From positions 124,001 through 188,000 of the forward strand of contig JAHLLD010000006.1 of the NCBI GenBank assembly GCA_020444325.1: a stretch of 64,000 bases of DNA, given 5' to 3'. The notes beneath the pieces were generated by a model. That model had not been told where the DNA came from. It saw only the letters and a program-made list of their open reading frames with translations, and searched no databases. Shown one piece after another: positions 1-7,455 of the stretch (its first letter is position 1; every line of letters starts with the position of its first letter). The translations under genes and the position numbers were made by a program. This DNA is from a bacterium. GTDB taxonomy: Bacteria; Bacteroidota; Ignavibacteria; SZUA-365.

Positions 1-1
1 G

Positions 2-721
2 GAAATCACCTGGGTTACCGGTGTCCTCCTCTTCTACCTCTCCCTCGCATTCGGCTTCAGTGGTTATCTGCTGCCCTGGAATGAGCTGGCATACTTTGCG
101 ACGAAGGTGGGAACGGACATCGCGGGGAGTGTGCCGTTCGTCGGCGGACCCATCATGGAACTGCTGCGGGGCGGCGAACAGGTGTCAGGCGCCACGCTCT
201 CGCGCTTCTTCGGCTTTCACGTCGCACTTTTCCCGGCAATCTTTACCGTTCTGCTCGCCATTCACTTGCTCATGGTGCAGCGACAGGGCATGAGCTCTCC
301 GATTGGGGAAGAAAAAAATCCCAAGGCCCGCAGCATCCCGTTTTTCCCCAACTTCTTCCTTCGTGATGTACTGCTCTGGCTCATCGTCCTCAACATCCTC
401 GCCATTCTCGCCGTGTTCTTCCCCTGGGAACTGGGCGTCAAAGCGGATCCCTTCGCGGCCGCCCCGGCGGGCATCGTCCCCGAATGGTATTTCCTGTTCA
501 TGTTTCAGGTGCTGAAGCTGCTTCCCGCACATGTGCTTTTCCTGGAAGGAGAAGTGTTTGGTGTGCTGCTGTTCGGTACGGCGATGACGCTGTGGATTTT
601 CATTCCTTTCTTCGACCGCCAATCGCAGAAGGGACAGCGAGGCCGCCTGTTCACGATCATCGGATTGGCCGTGATCATCTTCATCCTGTTTTTCACCATT
701 CTCGGATGGGTGATGCTATGA
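2..721 (+). CDS. Cytochrome b of a bc-type quinol:cytochrome c oxidoreductase (5' end outside window)
   Basis: This is the C-terminal ~239 residues of an integral-membrane cytochrome b, the quinol-oxidising and haem b-carrying subunit of a bc1/b6f-like complex. Visible hallmarks are GFSGYLLPW near the start, a haem-ligand pair in FHVALF...AIHLL with 14 residues between the two histidines (the b6-like spacing; mitochondrial-type cytochrome b has 13), and the Qo-site motif PEWYF. Several hydrophobic helices follow, the last ending in ILGWVML. The b6-like and subunit IV-like parts lie in one chain, so this is a long-form, unsplit cytochrome b. Its stop overlaps the next gene as ATGA, implying translational coupling with the multihaem cytochrome. 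The first haem-ligand helix and start codon are outside the window, so the gene is partial here. Confidence 0.93.
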   Translation, partial: EITWVTGVLLFYLSLAFGFSGYLLPWNELAYFATKVGTDIAGSVPFVGGPIMELLRGGEQVSGATLSRFFGFHVALFPAIFTVLLAIHLLMVQRQGMSSPIGEEKNPKARSIPFFPNFFLRDVLLWLIVLNILAILAVFFPWELGVKADPFAAAPAGIVPEWYFLFMFQVLKLLPAHVLFLEGEVFGVLLFGTAMTLWIFIPFFDRQSQKGQRGRLFTIIGLAVIIFILFFTILGWVML

Positions 722-2235
722 GATACTTCCAGCAAAGACTCCTTCGTATCCTGCTCGCACTCTCCATCCCCATGGCGGCACTTGTCGTCCCGACGATGCT
801 GCCTGCGCAGCAGGACGAATGCTTCACCTGTCACCAGATGATGGACGGCGATGCCGCCACAGCTTTCGTTTCCGATGTCCACAGGTCCGCAGGACTCACC
901 TGCGCGTCATGTCACGGCGGCGATGCCACAACCGATGACATGGAAGAGGGGATGAGCAAGGCAAGGGGCTTTATCGGCGTCCCCACCGGGGAAAGCATCT
1001 CCGCCCTCTGTGGGAAATGCCACGATGATGCGGAAACCATGGAACGCTACGGGTATGAGGGTCCGACGGGACAGCTGACGTCGCTTCGCGGGAGTGCACA
1101 CAGTCAGCAGGCGGGCACGACAGTCACGCTGCTGCTGCAGTGCACCGACTGCCATGGCGCGCACGGCATCCGTCATCCCGAAGATGCCGCTTCCCCCGTC
1201 TCTGCGTTGCGCGTTACCTCGCTCTGTGCCTCCTGTCATGCGGATCCCTCCTACATGCGCCGCTACAATCCTTCCCTGCCGACGGATCAGCTCGCCAAAT
1301 ACCGTACAAGCGTCCATGGCGAGCAGAACCTGCAGGGAAATACCAGGACGGCGACATGCAACGATTGCCATAGTGCACACGACATTCGTCCCGCGGAGGA
1401 AAGTACATCCAGCACGAACGCCTTGAACCTCCCGCAGACCTGCGGGCGATGTCATGCCAGTGCTGAGTACATGCGGGGTACGGGACTGCCGACGACACAG
1501 GTCGCGGAATTCCGCAGCAGTGTGCACGGCAAGGCATTGCTCGAGAAACGGGATATGAGTGCGCCTTCATGTAATGACTGTCACGGAAACCATGGCGCCG
1601 CGCCACCGAGCGTGCAGTCGATTTCCAACGTCTGCGGGACATGTCACGCGATGAACGCCGAGCTGTTCCGCGAAAGTCGGCACAACACCGAGTTTGCGCG
1701 GCTGGACAAACCGGAATGCGAAACCTGTCATGGCAATCACGCTGTGCAGCCGGCAACCGAAAAGCTGCTTGCACTCGATGCCGGCTCTCCGTGTGCATCC
1801 TGCCACGGAAAAGACCGCGCGCCCGAAGGATACCGCGCAGCGAAGCGTATGCGTTTGCTGCTCGACAGCCTGATGCTGACCATGCATGAAGCGGAAGTGC
1901 AGCTGGATGCCGCCGAACAGAAGGGGATGGAAATTGACGACATCCGTTTCGCACTGAGAGACGCGCGGCAGGCACGCCTGCAATCCCGCACTGCCATACA
2001 CGCCTTTTCACTCCCGAAGTTCGAGGAGGTCGTCGATCCCGGACTGCGTATCGCGCGCCAGGCACTGAAGGACGCCAGCGCCGCGAACGAGGATTACTAT
2101 TACCGGCGGTACGGACTCGCCGTCGTGACACTCATCATCACACTGACCATCATTTTTCTCGCGCTCTACATTCGCCGCATTGAACAACGGCAGAAAGCGG
2201 AGCATCATGCATCGGGTGAGCCCACGTCCACCTGA
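718..2235 (+). CDS. Membrane-anchored multihaem cytochrome c (11 CXXCH motifs)
   Basis: The protein has 505 residues: an N-terminal signal sequence ([16 protein letters not shown], cleavage near LPAQQ), then eleven CXXCH haem c sites between about residues 35 and 370 (CFTCH, CASCH, CGKCH, CTDCH, CASCH, CNDCH, CGRCH, CNDCH, CGTCH, CETCH, CASCH). A helical stretch and a C-terminal transmembrane segment ([20 protein letters not shown]) with a basic cytoplasmic tail follow. Recurrent 'R.SVHG...CNDCH..H' units resemble cytochrome c554/NrfB-type repeats. The start at 718 is chosen because it forms an ATGA overlap with cytochrome b and leaves a clean signal peptide; the same frame is open further upstream. 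The role is inferred to be electron acceptance from the bc-type complex on the periplasmic side. No nitrite-reductase-specific CXXCK site is seen. Confidence 0.93.
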   Translation: MRYFQQRLLRILLALSIPMAALVVPTMLPAQQDECFTCHQMMDGDAATAFVSDVHRSAGLTCASCHGGDATTDDMEEGMSKARGFIGVPTGESISALCGKCHDDAETMERYGYEGPTGQLTSLRGSAHSQQAGTTVTLLLQCTDCHGAHGIRHPEDAASPVSALRVTSLCASCHADPSYMRRYNPSLPTDQLAKYRTSVHGEQNLQGNTRTATCNDCHSAHDIRPAEESTSSTNALNLPQTCGRCHASAEYMRGTGLPTTQVAEFRSSVHGKALLEKRDMSAPSCNDCHGNHGAAPPSVQSISNVCGTCHAMNAELFRESRHNTEFARLDKPECETCHGNHAVQPATEKLLALDAGSPCASCHGKDRAPEGYRAAKRMRLLLDSLMLTMHEAEVQLDAAEQKGMEIDDIRFALRDARQARLQSRTAIHAFSLPKFEEVVDPGLRIARQALKDASAANEDYYYRRYGLAVVTLIITLTIIFLALYIRRIEQRQKAEHHASGEPTST

Positions 2236-2286
2236 TCGCATCCGGTACATGCTTGAACCCGGATGATTCATATACAGAGGTATCCC

Positions 2287-3978
2287 ATGAACACTGATCA
2301 TGCAGAACACGAAGACCGCATGCTGGAGACCATCGAACAGCTCGATGCAAGGCTCAAGCGCATTGAACGTGCCGTTGAAACGCTGCCCGAGGAACAGGCG
2401 GCGGCATTCAAGTCGATCATAGACGACGAAGCGGCTCCGTCACCGGAGCCACGCGATGATACCGAAGGACTCGAGTACCGTATCGGACGCATCTGGCTGC
2501 CACGCATCGGCGTCGTCATTCTCACGCTCGGACTCGTATTCTTCCTGACGCTCCCGCTTGACGTCCTGCCCGCGTTGGTAGGCAACAGTATGGGATTCGT
2601 CTTCGCCGTCGTCATCATGGCCATGTCCCTGATCTGGCGAAAACAGCTGCCCCAGTTTTCGCGTGCCCTCATCGGCGGCGGCATGCTCCTGCTCTTCTTT
2701 GCAGCTCTGCGCATGCACTATTTCAGTCCCGATCCCCTCATCGTCAGCACCACTGCCGAGTTCATCTTCTTGCTTTTGATTACAGGAATAAACCTGCTGC
2801 TCAGTCTGCGACAGAACTCGGTGTACCTCGCCACGATGGCGCTCGCAATGGGTTACGTGACAGCGCTGACCAGTACGGACAGCTGGATTCTCCTTGCGGG
2901 AATTGCCACCATGTCTGTCATCACCGTCAGCCTCGCGACCTGGCGACAGTGGCAGAGCATGCTGACATCCGGTCTCATTTTCGCCGTCCTTTCTCATTTT
3001 CTCTGGAGCATCAACAATCCCCTCTTCGGGGGAGAGGCCACGCTGCTCACCGAGCCGTACGCGAACATATTCTTCCTCTTTTTCTACGTGGCGCTCTTCG
3101 GTTTCGCGAACGTCAGCATGGCGCAGCGCAGCGGTGACAAAAACATGGAAGTGGTCACCGCCTTCTTCAATACCACGATGCCGCTGCTGGTGCTGATGTT
3201 TCTCAGTTTTGGCCCCTTTCGTGCACAGTTCGCCACCTCGCAGCTCTTCATGTCCATCGTCTACCTCGCGCTGGCCGTGGGCACCTGGCGCGGCACCCAG
3301 CAGCGATTTTCCGTCTTCTTCTACACCATGGCGGGCAATCTCGTGCTGACCGCAGCCATTTTCGAGCAGTTCGAGACGCCGAATGAATTTCTGTGGCTTT
3401 GCCTCCAGAGCTTCCTCGTCATTTCCATGGCGATCTGGTTCCGTTCCCGCATCATTGTCGTAACGAATTTCGTGATCTTCCTCGGCGTGTTCATCGCCTA
3501 TCTCGTACTCGCTCCCTCGATCAACGGCATCAGTCTCGCCTTCGGTTTCGTCGCGATCGCCAGCGCGCGTATCATGAACTGGCAGCGCGATCGCCTGGAA
3601 CTGAAAGCCGATATGCTGCGCAACGCATATCTGCTCACGGCCCTGTTCATCTTTCCCTACGCCTTCCATCACCTGCTCCCTGCAGGATATGTCAGTCTGA
3701 GCTGGGTCGCTGTTGGTGCATTTTACTACCTGATGAGCAAGCTGCTCAAGAATTTCAAGTATCGCTGGATGGCGCTTACCACGCTGCTCGCAGCCGTCGT
3801 GCACCTGATGGTCGTCGGAACCACCAGCTTTGAGCCCACATACAGAATTGTCTCATTTATCGTGCTCGGCCTCGTGTTGCTCGCCGTCTCCCTGTGGTAT
3901 TTCAAAACGAGCACGCGCGAGTCCACCAGTGACGATGACCATATCGCCCCGAGCGATCCGCCTCCCGCCATCCATTAG
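2287..3978 (+). CDS. DUF2339-like polytopic membrane protein
   Basis: A 563-residue protein with an N-terminal helical, probably coiled-coil segment (residues ~8-40, ETIEQLDARLKRIERAVETL), an acidic linker, then IGRIWLPRIGVVILTLGLVFFL and about 14-16 further hydrophobic helices. The coiled coil followed by 'IGxxWLxRIGVV' and many helices is the layout of the DUF2339 predicted membrane family, whose function is unknown. The start at 2287 has AGAGG six bases upstream; an in-frame ATG at 2263 lacks this. The gene follows the cytochrome genes after 51 bases and could share their transcript, but I see no functional link. The C-terminal tail is short, polar and cytoplasmic. Confidence 0.75.
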   Translation: MNTDHAEHEDRMLETIEQLDARLKRIERAVETLPEEQAAAFKSIIDDEAAPSPEPRDDTEGLEYRIGRIWLPRIGVVILTLGLVFFLTLPLDVLPALVGNSMGFVFAVVIMAMSLIWRKQLPQFSRALIGGGMLLLFFAALRMHYFSPDPLIVSTTAEFIFLLLITGINLLLSLRQNSVYLATMALAMGYVTALTSTDSWILLAGIATMSVITVSLATWRQWQSMLTSGLIFAVLSHFLWSINNPLFGGEATLLTEPYANIFFLFFYVALFGFANVSMAQRSGDKNMEVVTAFFNTTMPLLVLMFLSFGPFRAQFATSQLFMSIVYLALAVGTWRGTQQRFSVFFYTMAGNLVLTAAIFEQFETPNEFLWLCLQSFLVISMAIWFRSRIIVVTNFVIFLGVFIAYLVLAPSINGISLAFGFVAIASARIMNWQRDRLELKADMLRNAYLLTALFIFPYAFHHLLPAGYVSLSWVAVGAFYYLMSKLLKNFKYRWMALTTLLAAVVHLMVVGTTSFEPTYRIVSFIVLGLVLLAVSLWYFKTSTRESTSDDDHIAPSDPPPAIH

Positions 3979-4340
3979 CGGCTTCGCCGCGCGGGTGCGG
4001 CTTCGCCGCGCGGGTGCGGCTTCGCCGCGCTTGCGTTCCGCTTCGCGGAACGCGGGAGCCTCGCTTCGCTCGGCGCTGGAACTCGTTCAGCAGAGCTGAA
4101 CTCGCGCGTGACCCCGCTTCGCGGGGAAACGCCAATATCTGCATACTCCGGACAAAGTCAGGGTTTCAAGCGTCGCGAAGCGACTTCCGCGTGCGAAGCA
4201 CTCACGCGCCGAGGCCCCGATGAAATCGGGGACGAGGCTCCCGCGCGCCGCCTCCGTCCGCCGAAGCTTGAGCGAAGCGAGAGCGAAGGAGGAAGGCGCT
4301 CACGCGCCGAGCAAAGCGAGGCTCAGGCGCTCACGAGCTC
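3978..4340. repeat. Array of TTC/GAA-loop mini-hairpins with a 19-bp tandem repeat
   Basis: This stretch carries no gene apart from the last codons of the next one. It begins with about 2.8 copies of a 19-bp unit, GCGGCTTCGCCGCGCGGGT (3978-3996, 3997-4015, partial 4016-4030). It continues with many perfect short inverted repeats separated by a 3-base TTC or GAA loop: 4033-4053 (9-bp arms), 4112-4126 (CCCCGC/GCGGGG), 4172-4184, and 4215-4231 (CCCCGAT/ATCGGGG). The pattern runs into the 3' end of the methyltransferase gene at 4323. It may act in transcript termination or stability between converging genes, or be a decaying mobile palindromic repeat; the sequence does not decide. Confidence 0.85.
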
Positions 4341-5072
4341 AAAGATCATGAAGCAACTGTCGTCGGTGAGGGGACTCCAATCATAGCCACCCCATTCGTT
4401 GCTGATGCGGAGGTTGGCGCGTGAGGCGAGTTCCGCGAACTCATCCTTTGCATAGACGCGGTATCTGGGAGTGAAGATACGTTTGCGATGCAAAACGCCA
4501 TCGACGTCATACTCTTCGTAGAGCTGGTAGCTGGTCCCGACATTGGTTTCGGCATCGAACGTGCGGGCATTCCAGAACAGCATACGGTTCCCGTTTTTCA
4601 TCTCGGTATCGGTGACGAGGCGCAGCGCACGCGCCGCAACGGTATCCTGCTTCCCTGGATTATGCAGCGTTATGATGGCGCGTCCCCCCTCCCCGATATG
4701 TGCCCTCACGCCGCGTAGTGTGGCTGTGACGTCACAGCTATCGGTCAGTTCCTGCAGCGACTGAAAGGGAATGATGACCAGGGGGAAGGTGCGTCCCAGT
4801 TCCAGCTCACGCATGTCGGACACAACCGTCTCCACTTCCAGTTTCGCCTCCCGTGCCTTGTTGCGCAGCCGCTCGAGCTGATGATAGGCAACATCCACCG
4901 CCGTGATACGCACTCCCTCCCTGAGGAGCGGCAATGTTACGCGTCCCGTTCCCGCCGTAATTTCCAGCACTTTATCAACACCGGCGCACTCCTTTTTCCA
5001 GAATGCGATATCGTAATCGGCGGTGACATACAGGTCGTACAAATCTGCGATTCGGTCGTAATTGTTCAGCAT
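4323..5072 (-). CDS. Class I SAM-dependent methyltransferase
   Basis: A 249-residue soluble protein with a Rossmann-type methyltransferase N-terminal half. The SAM-binding motif I is VLEITAGTGRVTLPLL (around residues 35-50), the acidic end of strand 2 is ITAVDVA, and a motif IV-like segment is FPLVIIPFQSLQEL. The C-terminal half (YQLYEEYDVDGVLHRKRIFTPRYRVYAKDEF...) resembles the substrate-binding part of small-molecule methyltransferases. The substrate cannot be named. It stands alone, converging on the DUF2339-like gene, and its last codons lie within the mini-hairpin array, so the extreme C terminus may have been shaped by repeat insertion. Confidence 0.85.
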   Translation of the reverse strand: MLNNYDRIADLYDLYVTADYDIAFWKKECAGVDKVLEITAGTGRVTLPLLREGVRITAVDVAYHQLERLRNKAREAKLEVETVVSDMRELELGRTFPLVIIPFQSLQELTDSCDVTATLRGVRAHIGEGGRAIITLHNPGKQDTVAARALRLVTDTEMKNGNRMLFWNARTFDAETNVGTSYQLYEEYDVDGVLHRKRIFTPRYRVYAKDEFAELASRANLRISNEWGGYDWSPLTDDSCFMIFELVSA

Positions 5073-5435
5073 GAAATACCCCTGATTTGTCGATGAATCG
5101 TCGCAACATCGTATACCGTCAAATACGATTTCCCTGATAAAAGATCAAGAGGGCATGAGATATTCCGATAAGGTACTCTTGACATCTTATTGAGAAATCA
5201 CTATTTAGCAGGCAAATATTTGACATAAGCATCTATTTCCACTCTCAGCAGATGAAGCATCTCGCCGGAAGGCGAGGCAGGACTTTACGATTGGTGCATC
5301 TCCTACTGGCACGCGATGCATCACAGATACAACACTCCGCACCTCTTCATTGCAGCACCTCCGCGCAGCGTCAACGCCACGCTGCCCGTCCCCTGTATCC
5401 AAACATTGCTTTCACTCCCTGATTGAGAGGTTCTC
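5073..5435. other. Intergenic region between divergent genes
   Basis: 363 bases without a convincing gene. It holds the promoter candidate at 5179-5207 facing the lipoprotein gene, leaving a long (~220-base) untranslated leader before 5436. I see no clear riboswitch fold or terminator in it. Confidence 0.5.
5179..5207 (+). promoter_or_regulatory. Sigma70-like promoter candidate for the lipoprotein gene at 5436
   Basis: TTGACA at 5179-5184 and TATTTA at 5202-5207 with a 17-base spacer. The -35 is a perfect consensus match; the distance to the coding start is long, so a shorter leader from another promoter is possible. Confidence 0.45.
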
Positions 5436-5987
5436 ATGAAACATCTGACGCTGCTGTTCGTTGCAGTCACACTGCTTGCCACTGCCTGCTCCAATCCTGA
5501 CAACGACGCTGCCGCCGGTGACAGCACCGACGCTGTTCAGGCCGCAGGCGTGAGCGAATTTCCCATGATGACGAAGGATGCGTACGCCCCCTGGGCGAAA
5601 ATGCAGAGCGAGGCATACAGCTCCGTGCATCCTGCGGATGCGCCACGTGCCGCCGATATCGACATCCCCCCCTTCCCTGAATCATTCATTATTTCAAGCG
5701 GCACCGTAGGCGAGGACAATGCGAAGATGCGCTTCGTCGTTCTCATCTGCACCGATGCTCCTGAAGCTGTGCAGCAGTTCTACCTGCGTGAGCTGGTAGA
5801 CGGACGCGGATGGAATTATGCGGATCAGTACAGTGTCTTCCAGCCCGGTACCGGAAATGATTTTATCGTCAAGAACACACCCTTCGTTTCCATCACTTCC
5901 CTGAATCCGCACGCCGAGGAAATGCGCTTCGTGGACAAAGCTTTTGCGAAAAACTTTATCACACGCATACAGGTGACGTATAAGTAG
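5436..5987 (+). CDS. Hypothetical lipoprotein
   Basis: A 183-residue protein with a lipoprotein signal peptide (MKHLTLLFVAVTLLATAC, lipobox LATAC with Cys18), an acidic, low-complexity linker (NPDNDAAAGDSTD), then a compact alpha/beta domain with no motif I recognise (RFVVLICTDAPEAVQQFYLRELV, then SVFQPGTGNDFIVKNTPFVSIT). 'Tethered domain with an EAVQQFYxREL helix' recalls proteins that test stepwise 'p-value-like' polypeptide segments, but I assign no family. It is expected at the outer or inner membrane facing the periplasm. It is monocistronic. Confidence 0.8.
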   Translation: MKHLTLLFVAVTLLATACSNPDNDAAAGDSTDAVQAAGVSEFPMMTKDAYAPWAKMQSEAYSSVHPADAPRAADIDIPPFPESFIISSGTVGEDNAKMRFVVLICTDAPEAVQQFYLRELVDGRGWNYADQYSVFQPGTGNDFIVKNTPFVSITSLNPHAEEMRFVDKAFAKNFITRIQVTYK

Positions 5988-6027
5988 CTCCTCCTGACAG
6001 GGACGTGCAGCCGCAACGGGGCGACAC

Positions 6028-6056
6028 TTGACAACCTCAGATGATATTCGTATGCT
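6028..6056 (+). promoter_or_regulatory. Promoter of the first paralogous small-protein gene
   Basis: TTGACA at 6028-6033, 17-base spacer, TATGCT at 6051-6056. The 15-base block TGATATTCGTATGCT spanning the -10 is repeated exactly in front of the next paralogue (6791-6805), and both leaders end in AGAGGAGG ribosome-binding sites. This argues for duplication of the whole promoter-gene unit. Confidence 0.7.
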
Positions 6057-6103
6057 GATGTGTCTTTCCACACCATATACTATTGACCAGAGGAGGTGCC
6101 GGT

Positions 6104-6703
6104 ATGGCCAGCAAGGAAGTACTCCGTACAGATCCCATCCCCGGAGAATGGTTCGAAATCGCTTTTCGAGACGGATCGAAGTACAAAATCCAGGTTGCGT
6201 TTGAGGATGTGGAGGAAATCAGCGAAGGTTCTTTTGTGTTCGAACTGCTCGTGCTCAATACGACGGATTTCCTCCGCGCAGCGATCAAATCCAATCCCAA
6301 CGGTGCATTTCCGGATGACTATTACGGACAGGTCAATTCAGGCAGCTTCTGCGCACATGTCAATGAATTTCCCGAAACCGGAATATCGAATATCGCGTAC
6401 GATGACTTTTCAACGAGACTGTGTTCAGAAGAAATTCCGATTCACAGCGATTGGCACTGGGTCAACGACATCGGGGATGACAATTTCCACGTCATCCTTC
6501 TCGAATTCAGCAAGGCCGTCTCGGGAACCGGTGCATGTACAGGCCTGAAACCGGAGGCTGCTGGTGATGACCCGACAGTGACCGCCGGTCCTGTGGACTC
6601 AGTATCAAAATCCGTTTTCTACCCCATTCCAGAGGACGGAAGCGACGACGACCGAAAGAAGCTGCGCAAGAAGAAAGTTGTGGTCATCTGGAAAATGGCC
6701 TGA
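6104..6703 (+). CDS. Hypothetical cytosolic protein, paralogue 1
   Basis: A 199-residue protein without signal peptide or membrane segment, rich in acidic residues until a basic tail (DDDRKKLRKKKVVVIWKMA). The start at 6104 is set by a strong AGAGGAGGT site 6-7 bases upstream; an ATG-like start further upstream would skip it. It shares gene organisation, promoter block and C-terminal pattern (KKLxxKKVxVxW) with the gene at 6853, so the two are paralogues. The N-terminal half has beta-rich segments (WFEIAFRDGSKYKIQVAF). No known family is recognised; the tail may bind nucleic acid or a partner, which is only a guess. Confidence 0.75.
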   Translation: MASKEVLRTDPIPGEWFEIAFRDGSKYKIQVAFEDVEEISEGSFVFELLVLNTTDFLRAAIKSNPNGAFPDDYYGQVNSGSFCAHVNEFPETGISNIAYDDFSTRLCSEEIPIHSDWHWVNDIGDDNFHVILLEFSKAVSGTGACTGLKPEAAGDDPTVTAGPVDSVSKSVFYPIPEDGSDDDRKKLRKKKVVVIWKMA

Positions 6704-6731
6704 ATCTACTTCGGGACTATGAGCGTCCTGC

Positions 6732-6768
6732 ACCCGGTGATATCCCCCGCATATCACCGGGTTTTCTT
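6732..6768 (+). terminator. Rho-independent terminator of paralogue 1
   Basis: A perfect 12-bp stem (ACCCGGTGATAT at 6732-6743 with ATATCACCGGGT at 6751-6762), a 7-base loop and a following TTTTCTTT run. Confidence 0.9.
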
Positions 6769-6776
6769 TACTCAGG

Positions 6777-6805
6777 TTGCTTATAAATCCTGATATTCGT
6801 ATGCT
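6777..6805 (+). promoter_or_regulatory. Promoter of the second paralogous small-protein gene
   Basis: TTGCTT at 6777-6782, 17-base spacer, TATGCT at 6800-6805. It matches the promoter of the gene at 6104 in spacing, -10 sequence and the surrounding TGATATTCGTATGCT block, but its -35 is weaker. Confidence 0.65.
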
Positions 6806-6852
6806 CTGATGTTATTTCCATCCCAGACATCTTACTACAGAGGAGGCGTACC

Positions 6853-7389
6853 ATGGCGTATCAGCTCGACCAATACTACGATTTCACATTCGGTAGTCTC
6901 GGAGCACAGAGAATCAAGGTCACGCTGTGTGACAGTTCCAAAGCCGATGCTGACCATTTCGTGTTTGCGCAGGAGCACACAAAGTCGGCGACGAAGAGTT
7001 TCAAAGCACGTATACATGGATCAGGCGCGGATGCAGACTATTCCCTTGTAAACGATGGGAAGTGCTGCTTCACGCCTCCACCCTGCACCGCGACGACGAC
7101 CCCGGACGGCGAAATCATCTCTGCCCCCATTGAGATCTTAGCAGATGATCAGTGGGTATTCGTGGAAGTACCGCCTGGCGACGGCGGCGACGAGACCAAG
7201 GTGACACTGCATTTGTATTTCAGGATGGCAAATGAGCCGATTGACCCCTGCGATCCGGATGCGGGCACCCCTCCAGACGAAACCGGGGATGGACCCGCAG
7301 TGTTCGTCACCAGCATACCGATTGGAGAAGACAAGAAATTGAAACAGAAGAAGGTCAAGGTTCTCTGGCCGGCGGATACTGCCAAGTAA
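6853..7389 (+). CDS. Hypothetical cytosolic protein, paralogue 2
   Basis: A 178-residue acidic protein with no signal peptide, preceded by AGAGGAGG. It starts MAYQLDQYYDFTFG, contains a Cys/Pro-rich centre (KCCFTPPPC) and a second cluster (PIDPCDPDAGTPP), and ends with the basic pattern KKLKQKKVKVLW shared with the gene at 6104. Both open with a beta-rich segment and close with acidic-then-basic sequence, so I treat them as a duplicated pair of unknown function. Its own promoter lies at 6777-6805, after the terminator of the first copy, so the copies are transcribed separately. It converges on the kinase gene at 7456. Confidence 0.75.
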   Translation: MAYQLDQYYDFTFGSLGAQRIKVTLCDSSKADADHFVFAQEHTKSATKSFKARIHGSGADADYSLVNDGKCCFTPPPCTATTTPDGEIISAPIEILADDQWVFVEVPPGDGGDETKVTLHLYFRMANEPIDPCDPDAGTPPDETGDGPAVFVTSIPIGEDKKLKQKKVKVLWPADTAK

Positions 7390-7455
7390 CACCTGGCCCG
7401 GCAGTACCGGCTTCCTCCGGCAACATGGGATGCGCTCAGTGCAGAGGCATCTCCT

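Noticed and set aside
2440-3804. Open frame (454 codons) antisense to the DUF2339-like gene
   Set aside because: Low-complexity, His/Glu-rich translation typical of antisense reading of membrane-protein genes.
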